11,805 nucleotides of DNA from Nitrospira sp. (GCA_005116795.1 SWDL01000331.1:1-11805), one strand, 5' to 3'. Positions 4,954 to 11,805 are shown, counted from the first letter of the stretch. Numbers and translations are program-made. The notes: a model not told the origin generated them from the sequence alone.

Positions 4954-7374
4954 CTACTTCAAGAAATTCAGGAGCGTCGACTCAAAGACCCGGCTCAGGG
5001 CCTGGGAAGCGACTTGAAGGGCCAACTGGCGCTCCACCAGTTGCGAGGCCACCGTCACCAGGTCGGCATCCTCGTTTTCCGACAGCACCCGGGTAATCAG
5101 CTCTTTGGCCGCGTCCAGATTCTGCTTGGTGCTGTCCAGCCGGTTGCTCAATGATCCGACTTCGCCCCGTGCCCCCGACACCTGCGTAATCGCATTGTCG
5201 ACGTCGGCCAGCCCCTGCTCGATCCCCCCCCCATAGTTCCCGCTGAGCGCTGCCGTGAGATTCTTGAAGACCGCGAAGAGATCGACGGTCGAGCCGGAAA
5301 AGACCGTATTGCCGGGAAGATTCGACTTGACGGTCTGATTGTCGGCGACCTCCACATTCTGGAAGCCGCTATTGCCTTGATACTGAATTCCGGTCAGCAC
5401 CCGGAACATGTCGGAGGCAGCCGGCACACCGCTGTTGTCGCTGATGGTGACTTGCAGCCCCTTGACCGTGATCGCGCTGCCGGTCGCATAGGCCTGGTTG
5501 GTCAGGACCGCGGTCCCGCCGAGCGAGATCGCGAACGTATCGCCGGTCCTCGGCCCCCCGCTCGCCCCGTCGGCAATGGCCGACCGAAGCCCGTCGAAAT
5601 CGATGTGGCTCCCGGACACATAGGTCGTGTTGCCGGCATCGAAATCGCTCGTATCGGATGAGGCGCCGGCAACCGTCGAATCGGTAGCCTCAAATCCCAG
5701 CAGCGTACCCGCAGTCGCCCCGCTGTTCGACCAGTTGAAGGTGACAGCGCCGCCGGTGGAGTTGGTGGTCTGGAACGACCGGGCCGGCCTGGTCGAGGCC
5801 GTGTTGTAAGCGACCGTGTAGCCCGTTCCGAGAGCTCGCTGAATTTCGGTCGCCATTTGGACGCCGGTATAGCTCCCTGTCCGCAACGTCACTGCGCTGC
5901 CCCCCCGATAGATGGTGTTGTTGGACGAAGTGACGTTGAAGATGTTCGTCCCCACCGTCGAGTTGTAGACATTGTGCCCCAGGGTCGCCCCCGAGGTGAT
6001 GGCGGTATCATTCCCGGTCGTCGCACTGCCGACCGCAACCGAGGAGGCCGTCGCATTGAACCCCAGGAGATCCTCCGAAGTCGTCAAGGCGTCGTCGAAG
6101 GAAAGGGTCAGCGCCGAGGAGTTGCCGGTATCGTTGAGGATCGTGAACTTGGCCGTGGCCGAGTTATAACTGACGGTATAGAGGTTCCCTCCGCCGGCCG
6201 CCTCAAGCCGCGCCTCCAGCTCGGTTGCCAACTGGCTGCCGGTATACTTGCCCGCGGTCAAGGAGATGGTGGTGGCGCCGGACCCCGGATTGATGCGTAG
6301 CGCATTGTTCGCACTGTTGACGGTGAAGAGATTGTCGAACCGGACCTCATAGTTGTCCAGCGTCGCGCGGGTCGGATCCGCCACGCCCGCATCGGCCCGG
6401 ACGCCGGCACCGGTGTTCGTACTCGCCGCAGTCACACCGACGGGCGCCGAGATGTCATACACGTCATAGGCGGTGGCTGAGCTGAATCGGATCAAATAAT
6501 CGTCCATCGTCACCGCGCCCTTGTCCGTAACCTGCCCGGTGGTAATCTGGGCACCGCCCGAATTGCGCGAGTCGGTCGCCGTTCCGGCAAACAGTCTGAA
6601 CGGCTCATCCCCGGTGGTGGTACTGCCGCCGTTGAACCCCAGGACGCTCCGGCTGGCGCCGCCGGTGACGTTGACGGATGAGGTAGAGCCGTTTCCCCTC
6701 GATGCAATCACGAGTTGCCCGTTTGTGAACGTCACATCCACCGCTCGGGAGGCGGCCGACAAGGTGGCGTTGGCATTGATGTCCGTCTGGAGTTGCGCGG
6801 CCAGCGTATTGCCGTTCGTGTAGCTTCCCGCCGTCACGGTCACCGTGGCCGCCGTGCCGTCGACGGTGAGCGCCAGGGTATCGTTGCCGGCGCCGGTGAT
6901 CGTGAGCGCGTCTCCGGTCCCGATATGGATCGCGTTGCCGGTCGCCCGTCCGTGCTGGCTGGTGCCGGTGAACAGCGCATGGCCGCTCACGGTGGTATTG
7001 GCGAGTTGCTGGATTTCCAGAGTGAGTTGCCGGACCTCCTTGGCGCCGATGGCGCGTCCCGAGGCGTCATGCACGTCATTCCGGAGATCCACGGCCAGCT
7101 CTTTGACGCGCGTCACGATGTTCGACACGGAGTCCAATGTGCTGTCGGCGCGATCCAACCGGGTCGTGGCAAATTGGATATTGCGGAGCCGCTGTTCCGC
7201 GATGCCGAGGCGGGCTTTGCCGGCGACGATTTCTCCGAAGGCCGACGGATCGTCCGACGGCTCCGAGACCGTCTTCCCCGACGAAATCTGCTTCTGAATC
7301 TCGAACAGTCTGAGCCTGCTTCGCTGTATGTTGGCGAGACTGGCGCCGAAGATCTGTGTTTCTGAAACTCTCAT
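4954..7374 (-). CDS. flgL: Flagellar hook-associated protein FlgL (HAP3), greatly enlarged
   Basis: Hook-filament junction protein, exported by the flagellar type III system and placed above FlgK. The N-terminus (RVSETQIFGASLANIQ, ISSGKTVSEPSDDPSAF) and the C-terminus (GLADVDNAITQVSGARGEVG, ADLVTVASQLVERQLALQ, ending LLNFLK) are the flagellin-like coiled-coil halves of FlgL. At 806 aa it is about 2.5 times the E. coli protein (about 317 aa). The surplus, residues about 150-690, is Thr/Ser/Gly/Asn-rich and built from related modules containing the signature G-x-Y-T-x-x-x-x-A-x-x-(L/I) followed about 55-60 residues later by LLGF or VLGF. Start ATG 7374 has CAGG overlapping the flgK stop, 6 nt away, so it should be co-translated with flgK. 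A flagellin is unlikely because it directly follows flgK and shares the FlgL termini. Confidence 0.93.
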   Translation of the reverse strand: MRVSETQIFGASLANIQRSRLRLFEIQKQISSGKTVSEPSDDPSAFGEIVAGKARLGIAEQRLRNIQFATTRLDRADSTLDSVSNIVTRVKELAVDLRNDVHDASGRAIGAKEVRQLTLEIQQLANTTVSGHALFTGTSQHGRATGNAIHIGTGDALTITGAGNDTLALTVDGTAATVTVTAGSYTNGNTLAAQLQTDINANATLSAASRAVDVTFTNGQLVIASRGNGSTSSVNVTGGASRSVLGFNGGSTTTGDEPFRLFAGTATDSRNSGGAQITTGQVTDKGAVTMDDYLIRFSSATAYDVYDISAPVGVTAASTNTGAGVRADAGVADPTRATLDNYEVRFDNLFTVNSANNALRINPGSGATTISLTAGKYTGSQLATELEARLEAAGGGNLYTVSYNSATAKFTILNDTGNSSALTLSFDDALTTSEDLLGFNATASSVAVGSATTGNDTAITSGATLGHNVYNSTVGTNIFNVTSSNNTIYRGGSAVTLRTGSYTGVQMATEIQRALGTGYTVAYNTASTRPARSFQTTNSTGGAVTFNWSNSGATAGTLLGFEATDSTVAGASSDTSDFDAGNTTYVSGSHIDFDGLRSAIADGASGGPRTGDTFAISLGGTAVLTNQAYATGSAITVKGLQVTISDNSGVPAASDMFRVLTGIQYQGNSGFQNVEVADNQTVKSNLPGNTVFSGSTVDLFAVFKNLTAALSGNYGGGIEQGLADVDNAITQVSGARGEVGSLSNRLDSTKQNLDAAKELITRVLSENEDADLVTVASQLVERQLALQVASQALSRVFESTLLNFLK
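5677..6912 (-). repeat. Three internal protein modules in FlgL
   Basis: Protein-level repeats of about 95 residues: module 1 residues 155-250 (6625-6912), module 2 residues 347-448 (6031-6336), module 3 residues 475-566 (5677-5952). Shared landmarks are TAGSYTNGNTLAAQL, TAGKYTGSQLATEL and RTGSYTGVQMATEI, then YTVSYNSATAKF or YTVAYNTAS, then VLGFNGG, LLGFNAT and LLGFEAT. Modules 2 and 3 are closest. They presumably form surface-exposed beta-rich domains on the junction ring. Confidence 0.75.
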
Positions 7375-7380
7375 GTCGTA

Positions 7381-8784
7381 TTACCTGGTCAGGTTGAGCA
7401 ACGTTTGGAGCATCTCATCGGTCGCGGTGATCATCCGGGCCGAGGCATCGAAGGCCCGCTGGTGTTTGAGGAGATTGATCAACTCTTCATCGATGGAGAC
7501 CCCGGAGATCGACCCTCGCTGCTGATCGAGCTGCTCGTGAATCGTCTCTTGCGCGAGCAGGTCCCGTTGCGTGGCCTGAGCCGTGACGCCAAGGTTGGAG
7601 GCCGTTCTGCCGTAGTACTCCCCCATCGTAATCGACCCAAGGGCGGCGATGGCCGTATTCTGCAAGGCGCCGAACGCCAGCGCTCGCGCGTTGTCTCCGG
7701 GGAGCCCCTCCAGCGTGCTCGACGCCGCCACCTGCCGGGGGTCGCTGAGGGCCATGGAGATCGACGAGGCGGTCGTCCCTGTCGCCGTGAAGAAGTTTCT
7801 TCCCGTGACGCCGTCCAACCCGTAACCCGCGGCATGGATCGAATTCACCTGACTGACCAGCGACAATGTCAGCGTATCGAGTGAGCTCGCCAATCCGGGG
7901 ATCGTGGTCTCCCGCAAATCCAACAAGCCCTTGAGCTGTCCCTGCGTGATGACCGAATTGATCGTGAAGGGCGTGACGCCGTTGCCCGGGTCGTACCGGA
8001 CGTCCAGAAAGCCGCCGTTACCGGCGTTCGCCACGCCGACGAGCTGCTTGTAATCACCCTTCGATGCCAGCACCAGGCCCTTCCCGGCGAACACGGTGAC
8101 CTGTCCGGTGGAATCTTCCAGATAGGTGACGTCGATCTGGGTCGAGAGGTCGTTCAAGAGGCGTTGCCGTTGGTCGCGCAGGTCGTTCGCATTGTCACGT
8201 CCGCCGACTTCCGCGGACACGATCTTCACGTTGAGATCGGCGATCTTGACGATCAAGCTGTTGGCGTCCGTGATGGACTGCGAAATCTGCCGGTCCAACG
8301 ATCGGCGCTGGTTGTTGAGATCGGTATCGGCCCCATTGAGCAGGCCCGCCAGTGCGGTGCCCCGATTGATGAGCACGGAACGGGCCGTCACATCGGTGGG
8401 GTTTGTCGCCACATCTTGAACGGCCTTAAAGAACTCATTGAGCGCGACCCCGATCCCGCGATCTTGTGAATCGCCGAATTGGCCTTGCAGCGCGCCGAGT
8501 CCTCTGGAGTAGACATCCAGCCGCCCCAACGTGCCGTTGGACACGTTGAGCTGTGTCTCGATGAGGCTGTCGACGACCCGCCTGACTTGATCCACCTGCA
8601 CGCCGGTACCGATCTGGCCGGGCGTGTCGCTCTGGGCGAGCGTTTCGGACAGCACGACCTGCTGCCGGGAATACCCCGGCGTGTTCACATTGGCGAGGTT
8701 TTGCCCGGTCACGGCCAGCGCCCGCTGGTTGGCAAAGAAGGAGGTCCTGGCGATGTTGAAGAGTGAAAAGAGTCCGACGCCCAT
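7381..8784 (-). CDS. flgK: Flagellar hook-associated protein FlgK (HAP1)
   Basis: First hook-filament junction protein, exported with the FlgN chaperone and seated directly on the hook. The N-terminus has the rod/hook signature: SLFNIARTSFFANQRALAVT, then GQNLANVNTPGYSRQQVVL. The C-terminus has SGVSIDEELINLLKHQRAF and ARMITATDEMLQTLL, the hallmark FlgK ending. At 467 aa it is shorter than the E. coli protein (547), the loss lying in the variable middle domain, in contrast to the oversized FlgL beside it. ATG 8784 follows the flgN stop by 3 nt, with GGAAGGGG and GTGAGG just upstream. It is followed 6 nt later by flgL. Confidence 0.97.
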   Translation of the reverse strand: MGVGLFSLFNIARTSFFANQRALAVTGQNLANVNTPGYSRQQVVLSETLAQSDTPGQIGTGVQVDQVRRVVDSLIETQLNVSNGTLGRLDVYSRGLGALQGQFGDSQDRGIGVALNEFFKAVQDVATNPTDVTARSVLINRGTALAGLLNGADTDLNNQRRSLDRQISQSITDANSLIVKIADLNVKIVSAEVGGRDNANDLRDQRQRLLNDLSTQIDVTYLEDSTGQVTVFAGKGLVLASKGDYKQLVGVANAGNGGFLDVRYDPGNGVTPFTINSVITQGQLKGLLDLRETTIPGLASSLDTLTLSLVSQVNSIHAAGYGLDGVTGRNFFTATGTTASSISMALSDPRQVAASSTLEGLPGDNARALAFGALQNTAIAALGSITMGEYYGRTASNLGVTAQATQRDLLAQETIHEQLDQQRGSISGVSIDEELINLLKHQRAFDASARMITATDEMLQTLLNLTR

Positions 8785-8787
8785 GCC

Positions 8788-9297
8788 TCACCCCTTCCGG
8801 TTGACCCAAGTGCGAGACTCGCTCCCGGCCGTGACCAGCCCTGCATCGGAGTACAGGGGGCCGGTCCCAGGAACCTGATTGGCCAACCGCATCATTTCGT
8901 CGCAGAGGTCCATGGCGTGCGCGACCACCATCTGGGTGACGTCCTGCGTCACGAGGGCGTCCTGAACCATGTGACGGCTCGCCGTGCGACGCTGCAGCAG
9001 AGGCGCTGCCTGAGCCGTCGGGACTCTGGCGGCAATTTCTTGGAGGCTCAGGCTGTCCGGCGATTGGTTCCAGGCGGTCCCAAGTTGGGCGACCAGGTCG
9101 ATGCGGCGCCGTTCCAAGGCCTGCAGATCTTCCAGCAGGCCCATCTTGGTCGTGGTGACGGCGGAGAGATCGGCCGACGACCAGCGACGGACCGCCTCCT
9201 GCTCGTGCGCCAACAGATGGCGCAGGGCATCCAGGCGCAACTGTTCCTGGTCCAGGGTTTCGATGAGATCGGAAACGAGGGACTCGGTCTGTGGCAT
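8788..9297 (-). CDS. flgN: FlgN-type flagellar export chaperone
   Basis: Probable FlgN, 169 aa, cytoplasmic chaperone for FlgK and FlgL. The family is weakly conserved, so the call rests on the FlgN-like helical pattern plus position directly before flgK and after flgM. Visible features: an N-terminal amphipathic helix (LVSDLIETLDQEQLRLDALR), HLLAHEQEAVRRWSSADLSAV, and KMGLLEDLQALERRRIDLVAQLG, a classic FlgN stretch, followed by a C-terminal helical half. The frame is open farther upstream, but ATG 9297 is preferred because GGAGAG lies about 8 nt ahead; the upstream extension is Arg-rich and not family-like. Its stop is 3 nt from flgK. Confidence 0.88.
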   Translation of the reverse strand: MPQTESLVSDLIETLDQEQLRLDALRHLLAHEQEAVRRWSSADLSAVTTTKMGLLEDLQALERRRIDLVAQLGTAWNQSPDSLSLQEIAARVPTAQAAPLLQRRTASRHMVQDALVTQDVTQMVVAHAMDLCDEMMRLANQVPGTGPLYSDAGLVTAGSESRTWVNRKG

Positions 9298-9391
9298 AGG
9301 CCTCTCTCCGTTGAATCGGCAGAAGTCGTTCCGGCGTACGTGACGCACCGTTCGACCTCCCGCCGACTCGACGAAGCGAGACTGGGAAGAT

Positions 9392-9694
9392 CTAGAGAAC
9401 GGCGTCGGTCAACGCCTGCCGAACGATCGCATCCGCCGTACGCGTGGCGTCTGGGCGGTAGGTGCCGTCCTGCACGGCCTGCCGGATGCGCTCCACGCGC
9501 GCGGCACGGTCGTTGTCAGGTTCCTTGGCAAGCTGGGTGATCCGCTGGATCTCCTTCGCCTGCTCGGAAATCTGCACCTGGTCTTGCTTCTGGCCGACTT
9601 CGGACGATGACGACGGTGCCGGGCGATCCTGCTCCTGCACGCCCAACAACAATCTCGCCAAATCCTCTGACCGACCATGTCCTGATATCTGCAT
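9392..9694 (-). CDS. flgM: Anti-sigma-28 factor FlgM
   Basis: FlgM, 100 aa (E. coli 97). It binds and inhibits the flagellar sigma factor FliA until the hook-basal body is complete, when FlgM is exported and late genes are released. The N-terminal half is disordered and Ser/Gln-rich, as in the family. The C-terminal half has the sigma-binding pattern: DQVQISEQAKEIQRI, then RVERIRQAVQDGTYRPDATRTADAIVRQAL. Strong ribosome-binding site AGGAG about 8 nt before ATG 9694. It has 85 nt upstream to flgJ and 94 nt downstream to flgN, long enough for its own promoter. I did not find a convincing sigma-28 or sigma-54 promoter in either gap. Confidence 0.92.
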   Translation of the reverse strand: MQISGHGRSEDLARLLLGVQEQDRPAPSSSSEVGQKQDQVQISEQAKEIQRITQLAKEPDNDRAARVERIRQAVQDGTYRPDATRTADAIVRQALTDAVL

Positions 9695-9779
9695 ACCCTC
9701 TCCTCTCGTTAGGCCTTCCTATGCCTTGTCTCCGTGGCGTTGGCCCATCCTAGGCCCTGCCTACTTATCCACGTGGTCC

Positions 9780-10166
9780 CTATTTCGGCAGGGACTCCTG
9801 AGAACTTGAGAGGGTTGTGAGAGTATTTTTTGTTCCATCACCCTGGTTCTGGATATAGGCCCTTACCATCATTTCTGACAGCCCGATGCCCCCGGCTTGG
9901 GCCCCCCGGAGGCCGATTTCCTGGTCGTAAAAGGAGTCAAAGAGGTGCCCCATCTTATTGTCGATCAGTCCCGTGGGGACTGTTTCCCGCATAACCTTCA
10001 GTAAATACGAAAGAAAAAAGCTTTCGAACTCGTTGGCGGCCTTCCGGATCTCATCGGGAGACTTCTGGGCCATCTCCTTGGAGCCGGCAATCAATCGATC
10101 CCCCAGGATATTGGTGGCTTGCTCTTGATGATAGGTTGCGATCTGTCCCAGCGAGTTGAGGTCCAT
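9780..10166 (-). CDS. flgJ: FlgJ-like rod-binding protein, N-terminal domain only
   Basis: Rod-binding (rod-capping) protein of 128 aa, the length of single-domain FlgJ. The core is IRKAANEFESFFLSYLLKVM, followed by NKMGHLFDSFYDQEIG and GIGLSEMMVRAY, all typical of the rod-binding domain. The C-terminal muramidase domain of enteric FlgJ is absent, as in many phyla, so peptidoglycan cutting must come from another enzyme. ATG 10166 has GGATGA about 6-8 nt upstream; ATG 10178 has no usable site. By hand count the gene is about 53% GC, while flanking flgI is near 65% in the stretch I counted. It is preceded by a very AT-rich spacer. It lies after flgI, the usual order. Confidence 0.92.
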   Translation of the reverse strand: MDLNSLGQIATYHQEQATNILGDRLIAGSKEMAQKSPDEIRKAANEFESFFLSYLLKVMRETVPTGLIDNKMGHLFDSFYDQEIGLRGAQAGGIGLSEMMVRAYIQNQGDGTKNTLTTLSSSQESLPK

Positions 10167-10231
10167 TGCTTCATCCAATTACATTAAATTTATACTTTAA
10201 CAATCATTCATAAGCAGCAGACTATTAAGAT
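10167..10231 (-). promoter_or_regulatory. AT-rich flgI-flgJ spacer, possible promoter region for flgJ
   Basis: The 65-nt gap is strikingly AT-rich compared with everything around it. On the minus strand it contains stretches such as TTGTTAAAGTATAAATTTAAT. These could provide a -10-like element for flgJ and the flgMNKL genes, but no well-spaced -35/-10 pair, sigma-28 or sigma-54 motif is convincing. The AT bias extends into the last codons of flgI. Confidence 0.25.
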
Positions 10232-11446
10232 CTATATAATTTCAAGAGTAGCCTGTAGTGCCCCGGCAGCCTTCAGCGCGGACAAGATGGCGACCAGATC
10301 CCTCGGAGTCACCCCAACCGCATTCAGCGCTTTGACGACCTCGCCCAGCGTCACGGTCTCCTCGACCACGAGCAATCGCGTCTTCTCTTCCTCCACCACG
10401 GTCTGAACATCCTCAGTGACGACAGTTTGCCCGCCCGATCCGCCGCCGACAACCGGAGCGCCTTGAGACCCGCCGGGAGTCGGAGTCAAGGTCGGCCCGC
10501 CTCCACCCTGTCCTGGAACGGGAACCGCGCCTACCCCTCCCACCACCAGAGGGGCGTTGGGCTGCGAGACGTTCTGGTTCGTCTTCACGGAAATGGTCAG
10601 ATTGCCATGTGCGATGGCGACCGTAGACAACCGAACATGCTCACCGAGCACGACCGTCCCCGTCCTCTCATTCACCACGACTTTGGCGGACACATCGACG
10701 GTCACATCCAGGGCCTCCAGCGCCGCCAAGTACGTGACGACCTTCCCCTGGAAGGCCGCCGGAACTGCGGCCTTCACCAGCCCCCCGTTGACCGGCACGG
10801 ACGTTCCTCCGCCGTAGACCTTGTCGACCGCTTCGGACACGCGCAGCGCCGTCGTAAAGTCAGGCTGCCGCAACAGAATGGAGATACTGTCCCAGCTCTC
10901 GACATCGACCGTCACTTCCTTTTCGACGATCGCCCCACCCGGCACCAATCCGGCCGCCTGGTGATTCTTCACGACCGTGCTCCCCGACGCGCCGCCCAGG
11001 AAGCCGCCGATCGACACCGGCCCCTGCGCCACGGCGTAGACTTGCTGATTGGGCGCCTTCAGCGGCGTCAAGAGGAGCGTGCCCCCCTGCAGACTTTTGG
11101 CATTCGCCATCGAAGATACGACGACATCGATTCCCATCCCCGGTTTGGCGAAGGGGGGGAGTTTCGCGGTGACCATCACGGAGGCGATATTTCGAGTCAG
11201 CAACTGAATCGGATCGATGATCAGGTTGATCCCCATCTTATTCAACATCGAGAGCATGGCCTGGATGGTGAACTGTCCGCCGATGACCTGATCGCCGGTC
11301 CGGTCCAACCCGACGACCAGCCCGTAGCCGATGAGTTGGTTTTCGCGGACGCCTTCGAAGGACGCCACGTCTTTGAGACGGGACGCGTCCGCCGGACTCG
11401 CCACGGCCAGCCAGGCCGCGATCACGCCCAATCCCCACATCCTCAT
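10232..11446 (-). CDS. flgI: Flagellar P-ring protein FlgI
   Basis: P-ring subunit, exported to the periplasm, where it forms the bushing around the distal rod in the peptidoglycan layer. Residues 1-21 are a Sec signal peptide (hydrophobic core LGVIAAWLAVA, cleavage after ADA). The mature start SRLKDVASFEGVRENQLIGY continues with GLVVGLDRTGDQ, FTIQAMLSMLNKMGI and NIASVMVTAKLPPFAKPG, all textbook FlgI. The C-terminus is GEVVKALNAVGVTPRDLVAIL ending ATLEII. At 404 aa it is about 40 longer than E. coli FlgI because of a Gly/Pro/Val-rich insert at residues about 299-339. ATG 11446 is chosen for GGGGAG 6 nt upstream and the signal peptide; ATG 11440 is an alternative. The start codon overlaps the stop of the preceding small ORF by 4 nt (ATGA). 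Confidence 0.96.
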   Translation of the reverse strand: MRMWGLGVIAAWLAVASPADASRLKDVASFEGVRENQLIGYGLVVGLDRTGDQVIGGQFTIQAMLSMLNKMGINLIIDPIQLLTRNIASVMVTAKLPPFAKPGMGIDVVVSSMANAKSLQGGTLLLTPLKAPNQQVYAVAQGPVSIGGFLGGASGSTVVKNHQAAGLVPGGAIVEKEVTVDVESWDSISILLRQPDFTTALRVSEAVDKVYGGGTSVPVNGGLVKAAVPAAFQGKVVTYLAALEALDVTVDVSAKVVVNERTGTVVLGEHVRLSTVAIAHGNLTISVKTNQNVSQPNAPLVVGGVGAVPVPGQGGGGPTLTPTPGGSQGAPVVGGGSGGQTVVTEDVQTVVEEEKTRLLVVEETVTLGEVVKALNAVGVTPRDLVAILSALKAAGALQATLEII

Positions 11447-11658
11447 GCCTGCTCCCCGGTCATGACCGCTTTCCGTCCGACGATCCAATCCAAGATGCTG
11501 ATGCGCGGACCGCGGAGCGGGCCATCCTGGATGTCACGAGTCCACCCCGTGGGGATCCCATCGTGTGCGCCGCTCAAGAGCGCATGCTCCGGTAGGAGGT
11601 CCGGATGCCGCAGCACGCCGCTCAACACCATCGCCACCGTCGCCTCCTTGGTATTCAT
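11443..11658 (-). CDS. Small unknown protein (71 aa) overlapping flgI
   Basis: I do not recognise this protein. It begins MNTKEATVAMVLSGVLRHPD, has a Gly/Pro-rich middle (GAHDGIPTGWTRDIQDGPLR) and ends in ISILDWIVGRKAVMTGEQA. There is no signal peptide, transmembrane segment or Cys motif, so it is probably cytoplasmic. It looks real: ATG 11658 has a very strong GGAGGAGG ribosome-binding site about 6-8 nt upstream, and its TGA overlaps the flgI ATG, a coupled arrangement. Its place between the presumed flgH end and flgI suggests an accessory role in ring assembly or regulation, but that is only context. The longer upstream frame (to 11706) is Arg-rich and unlikely to be translated. Confidence 0.7.
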   Translation of the reverse strand: MNTKEATVAMVLSGVLRHPDLLPEHALLSGAHDGIPTGWTRDIQDGPLRGPRISILDWIVGRKAVMTGEQA

Positions 11659-11706
11659 GGGGCCCTCCTCCGCGTTGCGCCGAAGGCGCCGCCGCCGACC
11701 CGTCAC

Positions 11707-11767
11707 CGCTCGTCGTTCGTCTCTCGTCGCTCGCTTGATCCCTCGGACGAGATACGAATCACCAGCG
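11707..11767. repeat. Hairpin repeat, ACGAATC/CGCTCGT heptamer family (F)
   Basis: Arms 11707-11728 and 11746-11767 are inverted complements at 18 of 22 positions with a 17-nt loop. Left heptamers are CGCTCGT, CGTTCGT, CTCTCGT and CGCTCGC; right heptamers are ACGAGAT, ACGAATC, ACCAGCG, ACGATTC and ACGCCGC, running on to 11781. It lies in the gap ahead of the small ORF, beyond its ribosome-binding site. Confidence 0.75.
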
Positions 11768-11788
11768 ACGATTCACGCCGCTTGGCGG

Positions 11789-11805
11789 CTAGAACGGATA
11801 GATCC
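11789..11805 (-). CDS. Possible last codons of flgH (L-ring lipoprotein), cut by window edge
   Basis: Read leftward from the right edge, one frame ends in Ile-Tyr-Pro-Phe and a TAG stop (11789-11791). Many FlgH proteins end in a hydrophobic stretch closing with Pro-Phe, and flgH normally precedes flgI. Four codons cannot prove identity; this is a positional guess. Confidence 0.3.

Noticed and set aside
4954..7374. The large FlgL considered as a flagellin (FliC)
   Set aside because: The termini match FlgL rather than flagellin, and the gene directly follows flgK with 6 nt between them.
9298..9391. flgM-flgN gap examined for a sigma-28 promoter or repeat element
   Set aside because: No match to a TAAA/GCCGATAA-type promoter and no clear inverted or tandem repeat.
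2421..11781. Insertion sequences or phage genes as the source of the repeats
   Set aside because: No transposase, integrase or phage protein is encoded anywhere in the window.

Overview
The window looks like a chromosomal segment of a flagellated, GC-rich (roughly 60%) Gram-negative bacterium. FlgI (P-ring) implies an outer membrane. The linked csrA-fliW pair, together with many palindromic heptamer/nonamer repeats lying between and inside genes, suggests Nitrospirota, most likely Nitrospira. That assignment is inferred from style and gene order, not from a database match.

Layout, left to right. At 3-479 (+) is the 3' part of a 3-methyladenine DNA glycosylase gene. It converges on 568-2397 (-), a GAF-GAF sensor histidine kinase whose phospho-accepting His is replaced by Ala. 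Head-to-head with that kinase, at about 2400-3791 (+), is the C-terminal half of a hybrid kinase: end of the ATPase domain, receiver and Hpt. It has lost its sensor and HisKA parts and carries three in-frame hairpin-repeat insertions. From 3987 to the right edge everything is on the minus strand and forms one flagellar late-assembly cluster. In transcription order it reads: probable last codons of flgH, a 71-residue unknown ORF, flgI (P-ring), flgJ (rod-binding domain only), flgM (anti-sigma-28), flgN (chaperone), flgK and a very large flgL (hook-filament junction), csrA and fliW.

The flagellar genes form a coherent programme. FlgI and FlgJ finish the P-ring and rod. FlgM holds sigma-28 until the hook is complete. 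FlgN escorts FlgK and FlgL. CsrA and FliW tie flagellin mRNA translation to flagellin supply. Spacings are tight: orf71/flgI overlap by 4 nt, and the flgN/flgK, flgK/flgL and csrA/fliW gaps are 3, 6 and 10 nt.

The most unusual content is a set of short-unit repeats. They are 7-bp units (AACGCGG-, GTTGGAG-, CGTGAAG- and ACGAATC-like), 9-bp units (GCGAGACAA-like) and one 6-bp run. Most are arranged as long imperfect inverted repeats. I count nine copies. Most are concentrated in and just after the kinase remnant, where they are translated as linkers or a loop. Others sit between fliW and the kinase, between flgL and csrA, and upstream of the flgI unit. They resemble, in principle, Rickettsia palindromic elements and cyanobacterial heptanucleotide repeats.
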